Assembly: GCF_017876775.1 (NCBI RefSeq)
Contig: NZ_JAGIOP010000002.1
Location: forward strand, 806,001 to 870,000
Direction of reading: 5' to 3'
Length of the DNA stretch: 64,000 nucleotides
Origin: Mycolicibacterium lutetiense
GTDB taxonomy: Bacteria; Actinomycetota; Actinomycetes; Mycobacteriales; Mycobacteriaceae
Under the pieces are notes generated by a model, which worked only from the letters and a program-made list of their open reading frames with translations, had not been told where the DNA came from and searched no databases. Shown here piece by piece: positions 35,344 through 44,083 of the stretch. Every line of letters begins with the position of its first letter. Positions within the stretch are counted from its first letter, which is position 1. Both the position numbers and the translations under genes were made by a program.

Positions 35344-36258
35344 ATGCGATGGAGTGACGCGATGACCTTCAACGAGGGTATGCAGATCGATACGAGCACC
35401 ACTTCCAGTTCCGGTGGTGGCCGCGGCCCCGGCCGTGGCATCGCGATCGGCGGAGGTCTCGGCGGTCTGTTGATCGTTGTGCTCGCGATGTTCCTGGGCG
35501 TCGACCCCGGCACGGTCATGCCGCAGCAACAGCAGCAGCAAATCGACACCAGCGGCGCCGGGGGTGAGGGTTTCGACCTGAGCCAGTGCAAGACCGGCGC
35601 CGACGCCAACGACAAGGTCGAATGCCGGGTGGTCGCCACCGGCAACTCGGTCGACGGCGTGTGGCAGCAGCTGCTCAAGGGATATAGCCGTCCCCAGGTC
35701 CGGTTGTTCAAGGGACAGGTCCAGACCGGGTGCGGTCCGGCCACCAGCGACGTCGGGCCGTTCTACTGCCCGGTGGACAAGACGGCGTACTTCGACACCG
35801 ACTTCTTCCAGGTGCTCGTCGACCGGTTCGGTTCCAGCGGCGGCCCGCTCGCGCAGGAGTACGTCGTCGCCCATGAGTTCGGCCACCATGTGCAGAACCT
35901 GCTCGGTGTTCTCGGCCGGGCCCAGCGCGACCCCGAAGGTGCAACCGGCGGCGGAGTCCGCACCGAACTGCAGGCCGACTGCTTCGCCGGTGTCTGGGCG
36001 CATTACGCGTCGATCACCCGGCAGGAGGGCACTGACGTGACGTTCCTGGAACCGCTGAGCGACAAGGACATCGCCGACGCCCTGTCGGCGGCATCCTCGG
36101 TCGGCGACGACCGCATCCAGAAGCAGGCCACCGGCCGGGTCAACCCGGAAGCCTGGACCCACGGATCCTCTGAGCAGCGGCAGAAGTGGTTCACCATCGG
36201 TTACCAGACCGGCGATCCGAACAAGTGCGACACCTTCGCCACAAATGCCCTTGGCTAG
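35344..36258 (+). CDS. YpfJ-type neutral zinc metallopeptidase
   Basis: A 304-residue membrane-anchored protein. The start MRWSD matches the conserved MRW start of the family (ATG 35362 is an alternative). One membrane helix (GIAIGGGLGGLLIVVLAMFLGV) and a Gln-rich linker lead to the catalytic domain with YVVAHEFGHHVQ (HExxH) and the downstream ELQADCFAGVWAH that supplies the third ligand. It is the Rv2575 equivalent. The active site would be extracytoplasmic; substrates are unknown. It overlaps the next gene by 14 bases. Confidence 0.9.
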   Translation: MRWSDAMTFNEGMQIDTSTTSSSGGGRGPGRGIAIGGGLGGLLIVVLAMFLGVDPGTVMPQQQQQQIDTSGAGGEGFDLSQCKTGADANDKVECRVVATGNSVDGVWQQLLKGYSRPQVRLFKGQVQTGCGPATSDVGPFYCPVDKTAYFDTDFFQVLVDRFGSSGGPLAQEYVVAHEFGHHVQNLLGVLGRAQRDPEGATGGGVRTELQADCFAGVWAHYASITRQEGTDVTFLEPLSDKDIADALSAASSVGDDRIQKQATGRVNPEAWTHGSSEQRQKWFTIGYQTGDPNKCDTFATNALG

Positions 36259-37885
36259 GGCCGCCACTGCGGTCGACGCGGTAGCCGAGCGCTACCTCGA
36301 GACCTATGCCCGGCTGGATCCGTGCGCGGCAACAGAACTAGGCATCACCGGCCACGACGATGACGTGACCGACTACTCCCCGCAGGGAGTGACCGCCCGC
36401 GCCGAAGCCGCCCGCGCGACCTTGCGGGAGCTCGACGGGCTCGCGCCCGCCGACGAGGTCGACGTGGTCACCGTGGCCGCGCTGCGCGAACGCCTCGGCG
36501 CAGCCGTCGACGTGCACGATGCCGGCCTGGATCTGGGTGAGATCAACGTCATCGCCTCACCACTGCAATCCATGCGCGATGTATTCGACCTGATGCCCAC
36601 CGACACCGAGGACGATTGGGCACTGATCGCCGCGCGATTGGCGAAGGTGCCCCAACGCGCCGCGGGCTATGCGCGCGCACTGCGCGAGGCCACCCACAGC
36701 ACCCACCCGCCGGCGCTGCGTCAGGTGACCCGCGGCGTCACGCAGGCCCGGCAGATCGCCCAGTTGTTCGCCGAGATGGCTTCCGGCGCCGTACCGGGGA
36801 ACCGACGACTCCGGGCGGAGTTACAGCAGCGCACCGAAGCCGCGGCCGACGCCTACCGCCAGTTGGGCGACGTGTTGCGTGAGGATATCGCCCCGGCTGC
36901 CCGCCGGTCCGACGCCTGTGGGCGCGACGCCTACCGCCTGATGTCGCGGTTGTTCCTGGGCAGTGCCGTCGACCTCGACGAGGCCTACGACTGGGGTCTA
37001 GGGCTCCTCGATGCCGTTGTGACCGAACAGGAATCGATCGCCCAGCAGCTTTATCCGGGTGCCACCGTGGCCGAGACTCTGCGTCGGCTGGACGACGAAC
37101 CGCGGTACCTCATCACCGGCACCGGTGCGCTGCAGGCCTGGATGCAGGACCTTTCCGATCGCGCGGTGGACGCGCTGGCCGGCACCCACTTCGATATCGA
37201 CGGGCCACTTCGCACCCTGCAGTGCCGGATCGCGCCGACCCAGACCGGCGGCATCTACTACACCGGGCCGTCCGAGGACTGGTCCCGCCCGGGACGCATG
37301 TGGTGGTCGGTTCCGCCGGGCGTCGAACGGTTCCACACCTGGCAGGAAACCACCACGGTGTTCCACGAAGGTGTTCCCGGCCATCATCTGCAGATCGGTC
37401 GCGCGGTGGCCCTGTCCGACCAGCTCAACCGGTGGCGCCGGCTGGGCTGCTGGGTATCTGGCCACGGCGAGGGCTGGGCCCTGTACGCCGAACGGTTGAT
37501 GGCCGAGCTGGGCTGGCTCGACGATGCCGGCGACCGCATGGGAATGCTTGATGCACAACGGTTCCGCGCGGCCCGTGTGGTGATCGACATCGGCGTGCAC
37601 TGCGGCCTGACCGCACCCGACGGGGACGTCTGGGATGCCGAGCGGGCGTGGAACTTCCTGACCTCGCATTCGGCCATGGCCGAGGAGAACCTGCGCTTCG
37701 AGCTGGATCGCTATCTGGGCTGGCCGGGCCAGGCGCCGTCGTACGCCATCGGCCAACGGATCTGGCACGAGCTCCGTGACGAGTCCCTGCGCCGTGGCTC
37801 GTCATTACGGGAGTTCCACAGCCGTGCACTCGATCTGGGCGGGCTGCCACTCGATGTGCTCAGATCGGCATTGTCAGCCGACTGA
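36245..37885 (+). CDS. DUF885 family putative metallopeptidase
   Basis: A 546-residue soluble protein of the DUF885 family, related to carboxypeptidase-like M32/M3 enzymes. The zinc site is in VFHEGVPGHHLQIG (HExxxGH variant), and the third ligand is likely the Glu in SGHGEGWALYAERLM. The start overlaps the peptidase gene at 35344 by 14 bases, so the two are likely co-translated. No export signal is visible. Substrate preference is unknown. Confidence 0.9.
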   Translation: MPLARAATAVDAVAERYLETYARLDPCAATELGITGHDDDVTDYSPQGVTARAEAARATLRELDGLAPADEVDVVTVAALRERLGAAVDVHDAGLDLGEINVIASPLQSMRDVFDLMPTDTEDDWALIAARLAKVPQRAAGYARALREATHSTHPPALRQVTRGVTQARQIAQLFAEMASGAVPGNRRLRAELQQRTEAAADAYRQLGDVLREDIAPAARRSDACGRDAYRLMSRLFLGSAVDLDEAYDWGLGLLDAVVTEQESIAQQLYPGATVAETLRRLDDEPRYLITGTGALQAWMQDLSDRAVDALAGTHFDIDGPLRTLQCRIAPTQTGGIYYTGPSEDWSRPGRMWWSVPPGVERFHTWQETTTVFHEGVPGHHLQIGRAVALSDQLNRWRRLGCWVSGHGEGWALYAERLMAELGWLDDAGDRMGMLDAQRFRAARVVIDIGVHCGLTAPDGDVWDAERAWNFLTSHSAMAEENLRFELDRYLGWPGQAPSYAIGQRIWHELRDESLRRGSSLREFHSRALDLGGLPLDVLRSALSAD

Positions 37886-37905
37886 TCGGCAACGACACTG
37901 GCGAT

Positions 37906-38436
37906 ATGGACGATCTCGCGCCCGACACCAAGGACTGGACCTGGGTGTGCTCACGAGCGTGCGCCGAGTGCGGGTTCGACCCCACGACGGTGCGGAGCGC
38001 TGAGGTTGCCGGCCTGATCCGGGACGATTCCGGACAGTGGGTGCCCCGGCTGCACGCCACCGCGGTCGAGGTCAGGACCCGTCCGGACCGGTGGTCGGTC
38101 CTGGAGTACGGCTGCCATGTCCGCGATGTGCACCGGATCTTCGAGCACCGGCTGCAGTTGATGCTGACCGAGGAGGCCCCGCAGTTCCCGAACTGGGATC
38201 AGGACGCCACCGCGGTCGCCGACGACTACGGGTCTCAGGATCCGAGAACTGTCGCGACCGAACTGTTCGAGGCGGCGAGCATCGTCGCCGACACCTATGA
38301 CCACGTTCCGGCCGACGCCTGGTCGCGACGGGGGCTGCGCAGCAACGGCAGCGCGTTCACGGTCGCGACGATCGCGATCTATCACCTGCACGACATCGTC
38401 CACCATGCGCACGACGTCGCCCCGCGGCGAATCTGA
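37906..38436 (+). CDS. DinB superfamily (mycothiol-dependent type) protein
   Basis: A 176-residue four-helix-bundle protein. The metal-binding histidines are in VLEYGCHVRDVHRIFEHRL and in the C-terminal HLHDIVHHAHDV, the pattern of DinB/DUF664 proteins. Actinobacterial members include mycothiol S-transferases, so a thiol-transfer or detoxification role is plausible but unproven. It starts 20 bases after the DUF885 gene and could be in the same transcript. Confidence 0.85.
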   Translation: MDDLAPDTKDWTWVCSRACAECGFDPTTVRSAEVAGLIRDDSGQWVPRLHATAVEVRTRPDRWSVLEYGCHVRDVHRIFEHRLQLMLTEEAPQFPNWDQDATAVADDYGSQDPRTVATELFEAASIVADTYDHVPADAWSRRGLRSNGSAFTVATIAIYHLHDIVHHAHDVAPRRI

Positions 38437-38452
38437 CCAAACGCTGACCAGA

Positions 38453-38479
38453 TTGAACACATTTCGTTAATGTGTTCAA
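38453..38479. promoter_or_regulatory. perfect 11-bp inverted repeat operator in front of TetR gene
   Basis: TTGAACACATT (38453-38463) and AATGTGTTCAA (38469-38479) are perfect arms around TCGTT. The repeat directly abuts the ATG at 38480. A TAATGT -10 candidate (38468-38473) lies in it. This is a textbook arrangement for autorepression of a leaderless TetR transcript. Confidence 0.75.
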
Positions 38480-39070
38480 ATGCCCAATGCGGACCGCACG
38501 GTACCACCCGCGTTGCTCGCCGCCACCGCTGAGACGCTCAGGCGTTTGGGCCCAAGACAATTCAGCCTCACCGCGGTCGCCGAACACGCCGCGGTCTCCC
38601 GCGGCACCGTCCACAACGCGATGCGCAGCCGTGACAATGCCATCAAGATCGCACTCGACCACCTGGCCGGCGCGTTCATCGAGACCATCGCGGCCGAGGC
38701 CGGCCGGCACGACACCCTGACCGATCAGGTGGCGGCGGCCGCCGTCGTCATCTGCGCGCACCGCCAGCAGTCGGAATCCGTGGCAATGCACGGCATCAAC
38801 GAGAGCATCCTGGTACTGCTGTTGCGCAATACCGGCGACGATCTGATGCGCCGGTCGATCGAGCTGTGGAAGCCGTTCGTGCGATCGGCCCGGGAACGCG
38901 GGGAGGTCGGGCCCGGTGTCGAACCGGCGCGGGCCAGCGAATGGATCGTGCGCATGCTGTTGAGTTTCGAGCTTCTCCCACCCATCGGCGTGAACCTCGA
39001 CAGTCCACGTGCGGTGAAACGATTTGTGTCCGACCACATCGTCGTCGGCCTGACCGGAAGGCAGCAATGA
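38480..39070 (+). CDS. TetR-family regulator of the monooxygenase-SDR operon
   Basis: A 196-residue regulator with an N-terminal HTH (FSLTAVAEHAAVSRGTVHNAM) and a helical ligand domain. It overlaps the monooxygenase gene by 4 bases (ATGA), which in turn overlaps the SDR gene, so one mRNA encodes regulator, monooxygenase and dehydrogenase. The inverted repeat at its start is its likely binding site. The inducer is probably the substrate of the two enzymes. Confidence 0.92.
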   Translation: MPNADRTVPPALLAATAETLRRLGPRQFSLTAVAEHAAVSRGTVHNAMRSRDNAIKIALDHLAGAFIETIAAEAGRHDTLTDQVAAAAVVICAHRQQSESVAMHGINESILVLLLRNTGDDLMRRSIELWKPFVRSARERGEVGPGVEPARASEWIVRMLLSFELLPPIGVNLDSPRAVKRFVSDHIVVGLTGRQQ

Positions 39071-40626
39071 CCGAGCCAGATTACGAGGTGGCGATCATCG
39101 GCGCCGGCCCCGGCGGTATCGCGAGCGCTCACCTGTTGCGCGAGAAGGGTATCCACGACTTCGTCATCATCGAACGCGGCAACGACTTCGGTGGCACATG
39201 GCGCGACAATCACTATCCGGGCCTGGCCGTCGACATCCCCACTCTGTGGTACCAGCTGTCGTTCGCCCCCAACCCGAACTGGAGCAGGTTCTTCGCGCCC
39301 GGCCCGGAGATCCATCGCTACCTGCAGGACACCGCCACCGATCTCGGACTCTACGAGCACTTGCGTCCCGACTCCGAGGTCATCCGCCAGCAGTGGGACG
39401 ACGAACACAGCCTGTGGCGACTGGAGATCCGCGACGGCACACCGGTGACAGCACGTTTCGTGGTGAGTTCGGTGGGCGGGTATGTCAACGCCAAGAACTC
39501 CGTCGACATCGACGGCGTCGAGGACTTCACCGGAACCATCCTGCGCCCCAACGCGTGGGACGACAGCTACGACGCCAAGGGGAAGCGCATCGCGGTGATC
39601 GGGACGGGATCCTCCGGTGTCCAGATCACCGGCGCCCTGTCCGCCGACGCGGCCAATCTCGATGTCTACCAACGCACCCCAGCGTGGGTGCTGCCGAAAG
39701 TCGACTTCGACATCTCACCCAGGCTGCGCCGGATGTTCCGGCTGCCCGGCGTCGTCCCGCTCGTCAACGCGGCGGGCCGGCTGACGATGGACATCTTCAT
39801 GGTGGCCCCCATCATCCACGTCCTCTCCCGACTGCCGGACAAGTGGCTGCGCCGCTTGATGCCGCTCTACGACGGCTGGTCTCGGCTGCTGTACCGGCTG
39901 CTGCTGCGCGCCGTTGTCGACGACCCGGCGACCCGGCGAAAGCTGGTGCCGCGCTACGGGATCATGGCGAAACGACCGGTGATCTCCAGCGCGTTCCTAC
40001 CGGCGCTGAACAATCCCAACACCCACCTGATCACCACCCCGATCGAGCGCATCACCGCGACCGGGATTCGCACCACCGACGGTGTCGAGCACCCCGCCGA
40101 CCTGTTGGTGCTGGCCACCGGTTACGAACTGTGGATCGATGCGGAAACGTACCGCCCGGACACCATCCTGGGTCCCAGCGGTTTCGACCTGGCTCAGTAC
40201 TACCGGGCACACGGTCTGCACAGCTACGCCGGGACGGCACACCCACGACTACCCAACCGCTGGGAGATCGTCGGCCCGCTCGGCTTCGTCGGATTCGCCT
40301 GGCTCGATTACGTCGAGACCGTGGCCGCGCACGCCGTGCGGATCATCGCCGAGACCCGCCACCGCGGCGCCCAGATCGCCACCGTCAGCCAGGACGCGTT
40401 CAACCTCTGGAACGACCGGATGCGCCGCGACGGTCGGGTCGCGCACCTCTACTACACCGCGGCGTCCAGTCTCAACACCTATTTCGTCAACTCCCAGAAC
40501 GAAACTCCGTACTACCGGCCGCAGACGATCACCGGATCCCGGCAGTTCGCCCGCCACTCCCCGCTGTCCGATTACCAGTTCACCAATGTCCACGTCGCCG
40601 CACTATCTGAGGAGCAACCCGCATGA
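39067..40626 (+). CDS. Baeyer-Villiger-like FAD/NADPH monooxygenase
   Basis: A 519-residue flavoprotein monooxygenase. The FAD site is IIGAGPGGIASAHLL (about residue 9), followed by FGGTWRDNHYPGLAVD. The NADPH site is AVIGTGSSGVQITGAL. The Baeyer-Villiger fingerprint F-x-G-x3-H-x3-W appears at residues 154-164 as FTGTILRPNAW, with Arg in place of His. LVLATGYELW near the C-terminal third is also typical. It probably oxygenates a ketone or related lipophilic compound, followed by the SDR. It is coupled to TetR and SDR genes by ATGA overlaps. Confidence 0.9.
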   Translation: MTEPDYEVAIIGAGPGGIASAHLLREKGIHDFVIIERGNDFGGTWRDNHYPGLAVDIPTLWYQLSFAPNPNWSRFFAPGPEIHRYLQDTATDLGLYEHLRPDSEVIRQQWDDEHSLWRLEIRDGTPVTARFVVSSVGGYVNAKNSVDIDGVEDFTGTILRPNAWDDSYDAKGKRIAVIGTGSSGVQITGALSADAANLDVYQRTPAWVLPKVDFDISPRLRRMFRLPGVVPLVNAAGRLTMDIFMVAPIIHVLSRLPDKWLRRLMPLYDGWSRLLYRLLLRAVVDDPATRRKLVPRYGIMAKRPVISSAFLPALNNPNTHLITTPIERITATGIRTTDGVEHPADLLVLATGYELWIDAETYRPDTILGPSGFDLAQYYRAHGLHSYAGTAHPRLPNRWEIVGPLGFVGFAWLDYVETVAAHAVRIIAETRHRGAQIATVSQDAFNLWNDRMRRDGRVAHLYYTAASSLNTYFVNSQNETPYYRPQTITGSRQFARHSPLSDYQFTNVHVAALSEEQPA

Positions 40627-41444
40627 CTGATCTTCCACTGGCCGGGCGGGTTGCCTACGTCACCGGAGCCGCGCGCGGGCAGGGCCGCTCGCATTGTGTA
40701 CGTCTGGCCCGCGCCGGAGCCGACATCGTCGCGCTCGATGCCTGTGCACCTGTCGCCGAGCACAACGGATATGCCGCTGCCACCCCGGAGGATCTCGCCG
40801 AGACCGTGGCATTGGTCGAGGGTGAGGGGCGCAAGATCGTGGCCCGCGAGGTCGACGTGCGCGACGCCGAAGGCCAACGACGGCTGGTCGCCGATGCGGT
40901 CGAACAGTTCGGCCGCCTCGACATCGTCGTAGCCAATGCCGGTGTACTCAACTGGGGCCGGTTGTGGGAGATTTCGGCGCAACAGTGGCAGGACATCATC
41001 GACGTCAACCTCACCGGCCTGTTCCACACCGTGCAGGCGACGGTGCCGGCGATGATCGAAGCCGGCAACGGCGGTTCGATCATCACGATCAGTTCGGCGG
41101 CCGGCATCAAGGCGGTGCCCGGCTGTGCGCACTACTGCGCCAGCAAGTTCGGCGTTGTGGGGCTCACCAATTCACTGGCCGTCGAGTTGGGCGAGTTCGG
41201 TATCCGGGTGAACTCGGTCCACCCCTACGGCACCGACACCCCGATGGGCAACGACCTGTCGATGTACAAGGTTCTGCAGGACCATCCGAACTACATCCAC
41301 AGCTTCTCCCCCGGTGCCCTGCCGACGGATTCGCTCATCGCACCCGACACCATCTCCGACATCGTGGTGTGGTTGGCCGGCGATGCGTCGTCATTGGTCA
41401 CCGCCGCCCAGATCCCAGCAGACAAGGGGTATCTGAAGATCTGA
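40623..41444 (+). CDS. mycofactocin-coupled short-chain dehydrogenase/reductase
   Basis: A 273-residue SDR. TGAARGQGRSHCVRLARAGADIVALD is the extended nucleotide-binding sequence typical of mycofactocin-dependent SDRs, which hold NAD tightly. NAGVLNWG, the Ser in ITISSAAG and YCASKFG (Tyr and Lys) give the catalytic set. It is co-translated with the monooxygenase. A role in oxidising an alcohol to the ketone used by that enzyme, or the reverse order, is inference. Confidence 0.92.
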   Translation: MTDLPLAGRVAYVTGAARGQGRSHCVRLARAGADIVALDACAPVAEHNGYAAATPEDLAETVALVEGEGRKIVAREVDVRDAEGQRRLVADAVEQFGRLDIVVANAGVLNWGRLWEISAQQWQDIIDVNLTGLFHTVQATVPAMIEAGNGGSIITISSAAGIKAVPGCAHYCASKFGVVGLTNSLAVELGEFGIRVNSVHPYGTDTPMGNDLSMYKVLQDHPNYIHSFSPGALPTDSLIAPDTISDIVVWLAGDASSLVTAAQIPADKGYLKI

Positions 41445-41474
41445 GCGGCGGCGCCGTCTTCTCGCGCGGAAAAG

Positions 41475-42374
41475 CTACAGCCGCGAGTGCGCGGAGATGT
41501 TGGTATCGGTGGTGCGCAGCGGGCGGATCAACGCGTCCTGGCTGAACGATGCGATGAGCTCGCCCTCCTCGGTGTGTACGGCACCGCGCACATAGGACAT
41601 GCCCGAGCCGACCTGGGTGCTCTCGTGGCTGTAGAGCAGCCAACCATCCCACCGCACCGGCTCGTGGAAGCTCACCGTCACGGTCATCGGCGCGGTCGAG
41701 ACGGTGAGGTGGGCTTGCGCGGTGCCAATCCCCTCGTGTGCCCGCATGGTGGTCGAAATACCCAGGTGTCCGGTGAAATACGCGATCAGCGCCTTGGCCA
41801 GATCGTCACGGGCCGGGACGGGGTCGTAGTGCAGCCAGGCGTACAACTCGGGCGGGCCGACCTCGTCGGGGCTGTTGACGTCGACGACGTCCACCAGTCG
41901 CAATTCGCCCCCGATCATCGGCATGTGCGAAACGTGGGAGTCGGCCGGGGCGGCAACCTCGGGCCGCGGCAGATGATGACGGATCACGTCACCGGAAGGC
42001 ACATCGGTGAACACCGTGATGGTGATGCAGCGCTTGCCGTTCTGCGAGGCGGCGATCACCGCGGTGGCCGTTGAGCGGCCCTCGCTGATCACATCGATGT
42101 CGAGCTCCACCGGCGGACCCACCATGACCGCCCTGGCGAATACCGCGGTTGCCGAGCGAACCGACTTGTCCGGGAAGCGCTTTGCCGCCGCGACGATGGC
42201 CGCACCGACGATCTGGGTTCCCTCCACCACCTGGCGCTCGTCAACACCGGCGATGCCGGTCGGGACGGTGAAGCGGTTCTCCCCCGCGGGTTCTGCATCG
42301 AACAGGTCGAGCAGCATCTGCAGTGTCCACTGCGTCGGTTCTGCCTCTCTCGGTGCCTCAGCTTCTGCGGTCAT
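41475..42374 (-). CDS. acyl-CoA thioesterase-like double hot-dog protein
   Basis: A 299-residue TesB-like protein with two hot-dog repeats (N-terminal GNRFTVPTGIAGVDERQVVEGTQIVGAA, C-terminal WDGWLLYSHESTQVGSGMSYVRGAV, ending with the conserved ASFSQDALIRPL). The family hydrolyses acyl-CoA esters. I chose ATG at 42374, preceded by GAGAGGA. It lies 14 bases downstream of the LLM gene and is likely co-transcribed with it. Confidence 0.88.
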   Translation of the reverse strand: MTAEAEAPREAEPTQWTLQMLLDLFDAEPAGENRFTVPTGIAGVDERQVVEGTQIVGAAIVAAAKRFPDKSVRSATAVFARAVMVGPPVELDIDVISEGRSTATAVIAASQNGKRCITITVFTDVPSGDVIRHHLPRPEVAAPADSHVSHMPMIGGELRLVDVVDVNSPDEVGPPELYAWLHYDPVPARDDLAKALIAYFTGHLGISTTMRAHEGIGTAQAHLTVSTAPMTVTVSFHEPVRWDGWLLYSHESTQVGSGMSYVRGAVHTEEGELIASFSQDALIRPLRTTDTNISAHSRL

Positions 42375-42388
42375 GGTGTCCTCTCTTT

Positions 42389-43222
42389 TCACGCGTTGAT
42401 GACTGTCTCGGCGAATTCTGAAATGGTCTGGGGTGCGGCGAAATCGGCGAACCACACGTAGAAGCGTTCAACCCCCTGTGCGGACAAGCCGGCGAAATGG
42501 GCGGTGAGCTCGGCCGCGTCGCCGCATACCAAGCCGTCACCGAGATGCCCGAACAGCCGGGTGCTGCGCTCGGTCACCGAGGCGCGGTCGGCATCGCGGC
42601 CCACGAATCCGACCATCTGCTGCAGGGAGACCCGTGCGGTACCGACCGTCGGCAGCAGCGCGGGCAGGCGATCCAGCTGATGCGACGGGACGTTCCACCA
42701 CTCGGCGTGGGCACGCACCAGGTCCATCATGCGCTTGCCGGTTCCGCCCAGTACCAACGGAATCGGATGGGATGGACGCGGCACCTGCCCGCGCTCGCCC
42801 TCGCCCCAGAACTGCTGCAGCAGCTCCAGGTTCTCCCCGAGCCGGCGCACCCGAGCTGCCGCGTCGCCGCTCTCGATGCCGAACCGCTCGAACTCCTGTG
42901 GCCACGAACCGGATCCGAGGCCGAGTTCGAAACGGCCGCCGCTGGCCTCCGACAGCGTGACAGCCTGCTTGGCGAGCACCGCCGGATGCCGGAACGCGTC
43001 ACACAGCACCAGATGGCCGACCCGCAGACGTTCGGTGCGGGCCGCCACCCAGGTGGCGACAGTCATTGCCTCCCAGATGCTTTGGTGGGTGGCACCCGGG
43101 GCTTCCAGATGGTCGATGAGGGCGATGCCGTCGAACCCACTGGCCTCGGCCGCCCGCGCACGCTCGACGATGTCGTCGACACCGAGGCGCACTTGGGGCA
43201 GGAACAGGAACCACTCACTCAC
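42389..43222 (-). CDS. LLM-class F420-dependent oxidoreductase
   Basis: A 277-residue luciferase-like TIM-barrel protein. RAAEASGFDGIALIDHLEAPG, RLRVGHLVLCDAFRHPAVLAKQ and GRFELGLGSGSWPQEFERFG are typical of the F420-binding LLM group in mycobacteria. It diverges from the TetR gene at 43333 and shares its control region, so it is probably a target of that regulator. The substrate is unknown. Confidence 0.92.
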   Translation of the reverse strand: MSEWFLFLPQVRLGVDDIVERARAAEASGFDGIALIDHLEAPGATHQSIWEAMTVATWVAARTERLRVGHLVLCDAFRHPAVLAKQAVTLSEASGGRFELGLGSGSWPQEFERFGIESGDAAARVRRLGENLELLQQFWGEGERGQVPRPSHPIPLVLGGTGKRMMDLVRAHAEWWNVPSHQLDRLPALLPTVGTARVSLQQMVGFVGRDADRASVTERSTRLFGHLGDGLVCGDAAELTAHFAGLSAQGVERFYVWFADFAAPQTISEFAETVINA

Positions 43223-43286
43223 CGCCGCACCGCCCGCGGTCGATCCAACACAGTAATCACAAGCCGCCTATTGCTTCTACAGAAAC

Positions 43287-43298
43287 GGTAACGTCATT
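43287..43298. promoter_or_regulatory. TetR site candidate 1 (GGTAACGTCATT)
   Basis: The 12-mer GGTAACGTCATT between the divergent LLM and TetR genes is repeated exactly at 44035-44046, where it is part of a full palindrome. Two identical copies flanking one TetR gene point to its binding site. Confidence 0.55.
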
Positions 43299-43332
43299 CT
43301 CGCAAGTGCAGCATGACGGAGGTGATGGCGCA

Positions 43333-43971
43333 ATGGCTAGGCCGGCCGAACAATCGTCCGAAGGCGCGCGCGCCGAGGCGCAGGCGGACCGGGCCCGCCG
43401 TTTCATGAAATCGGCGTTGGCGATCCTGGGCGAGACCGGACGCACCGACTTCACCGTGCTGGAGGTGGTGGAACGCTCCAAGACGTCGCTGCGATCCTTT
43501 TACCAGCATTTTTCCACCAAGGATGAGCTGCTGCTGGCCCTCATCGACAAGATCATGGCCGAGTCGACCCAGCGCTGGCGCGCGGACACCGAGGGCCTGG
43601 CCGGACGCGAGGCGCTGCGTGTGCTGATCGAGCGCATCACCATCCCGGCCTCGTCGAGCACCCAGGACAGCATCAACCGCGGCCTGACCTTCTACAACGA
43701 CCATCTCGCCGAGTCCCTGCCCCGTGAATACGCGCGGGTGCTGACGCCATTGCACCAGCTCATCGGCGACATTCTGCAGCGCGGAATGGACTCGGGGACC
43801 TTCCGGTCCGACATCGATGTCCAGAGCACCGCCGCCCTGATCATGCAGTCGGTGCTCGGTGCGATGCGCCTACGTTCACTGGGGGTGGAACTCAACGGCG
43901 CGCCGATCGACGGCGAGCACATCTACGAGTTCTGCGTGCGCGGTCTACTGGCCCCAGAATCTGCGGCCTGA
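43333..43971 (+). CDS. TetR-family transcriptional regulator
   Basis: A 212-residue regulator. The HTH is FTVLEVVERSKTSLRSFYQHFSTKDELLLALI, followed by a helical effector domain. ATG at 43333 has GGAGGTG 8 bases upstream; earlier in-frame starts lack this. The gene lies between the divergent LLM/thioesterase pair and the downstream amidohydrolase/acyl-CoA dehydrogenase genes, and a shared 12-mer flanks it on both sides. It therefore probably controls both arms. Confidence 0.93.
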   Translation: MARPAEQSSEGARAEAQADRARRFMKSALAILGETGRTDFTVLEVVERSKTSLRSFYQHFSTKDELLLALIDKIMAESTQRWRADTEGLAGREALRVLIERITIPASSSTQDSINRGLTFYNDHLAESLPREYARVLTPLHQLIGDILQRGMDSGTFRSDIDVQSTAALIMQSVLGAMRLRSLGVELNGAPIDGEHIYEFCVRGLLAPESAA

Positions 43972-44033
43972 CCAGTACTTTCCCGACATTTTGAGCGATC
44001 GCCCGAATGGGCTCGTCGGCGCCTGCCATCGCG

Positions 44034-44050
44034 TGGTAACGTCATTACCA
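44034..44050. promoter_or_regulatory. TetR site candidate 2, palindrome before the amidohydrolase gene
   Basis: TGGTAA-CGTCA-TTACCA is a 17-base dyad with perfect 6-base arms, 33 bases before the ATG at 44084. It contains the 12-mer found at 43287-43298. Confidence 0.65.
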
Positions 44051-44083
44051 GTTTCGAAAACCCGACTCTCCCTGGAGGCGAAG

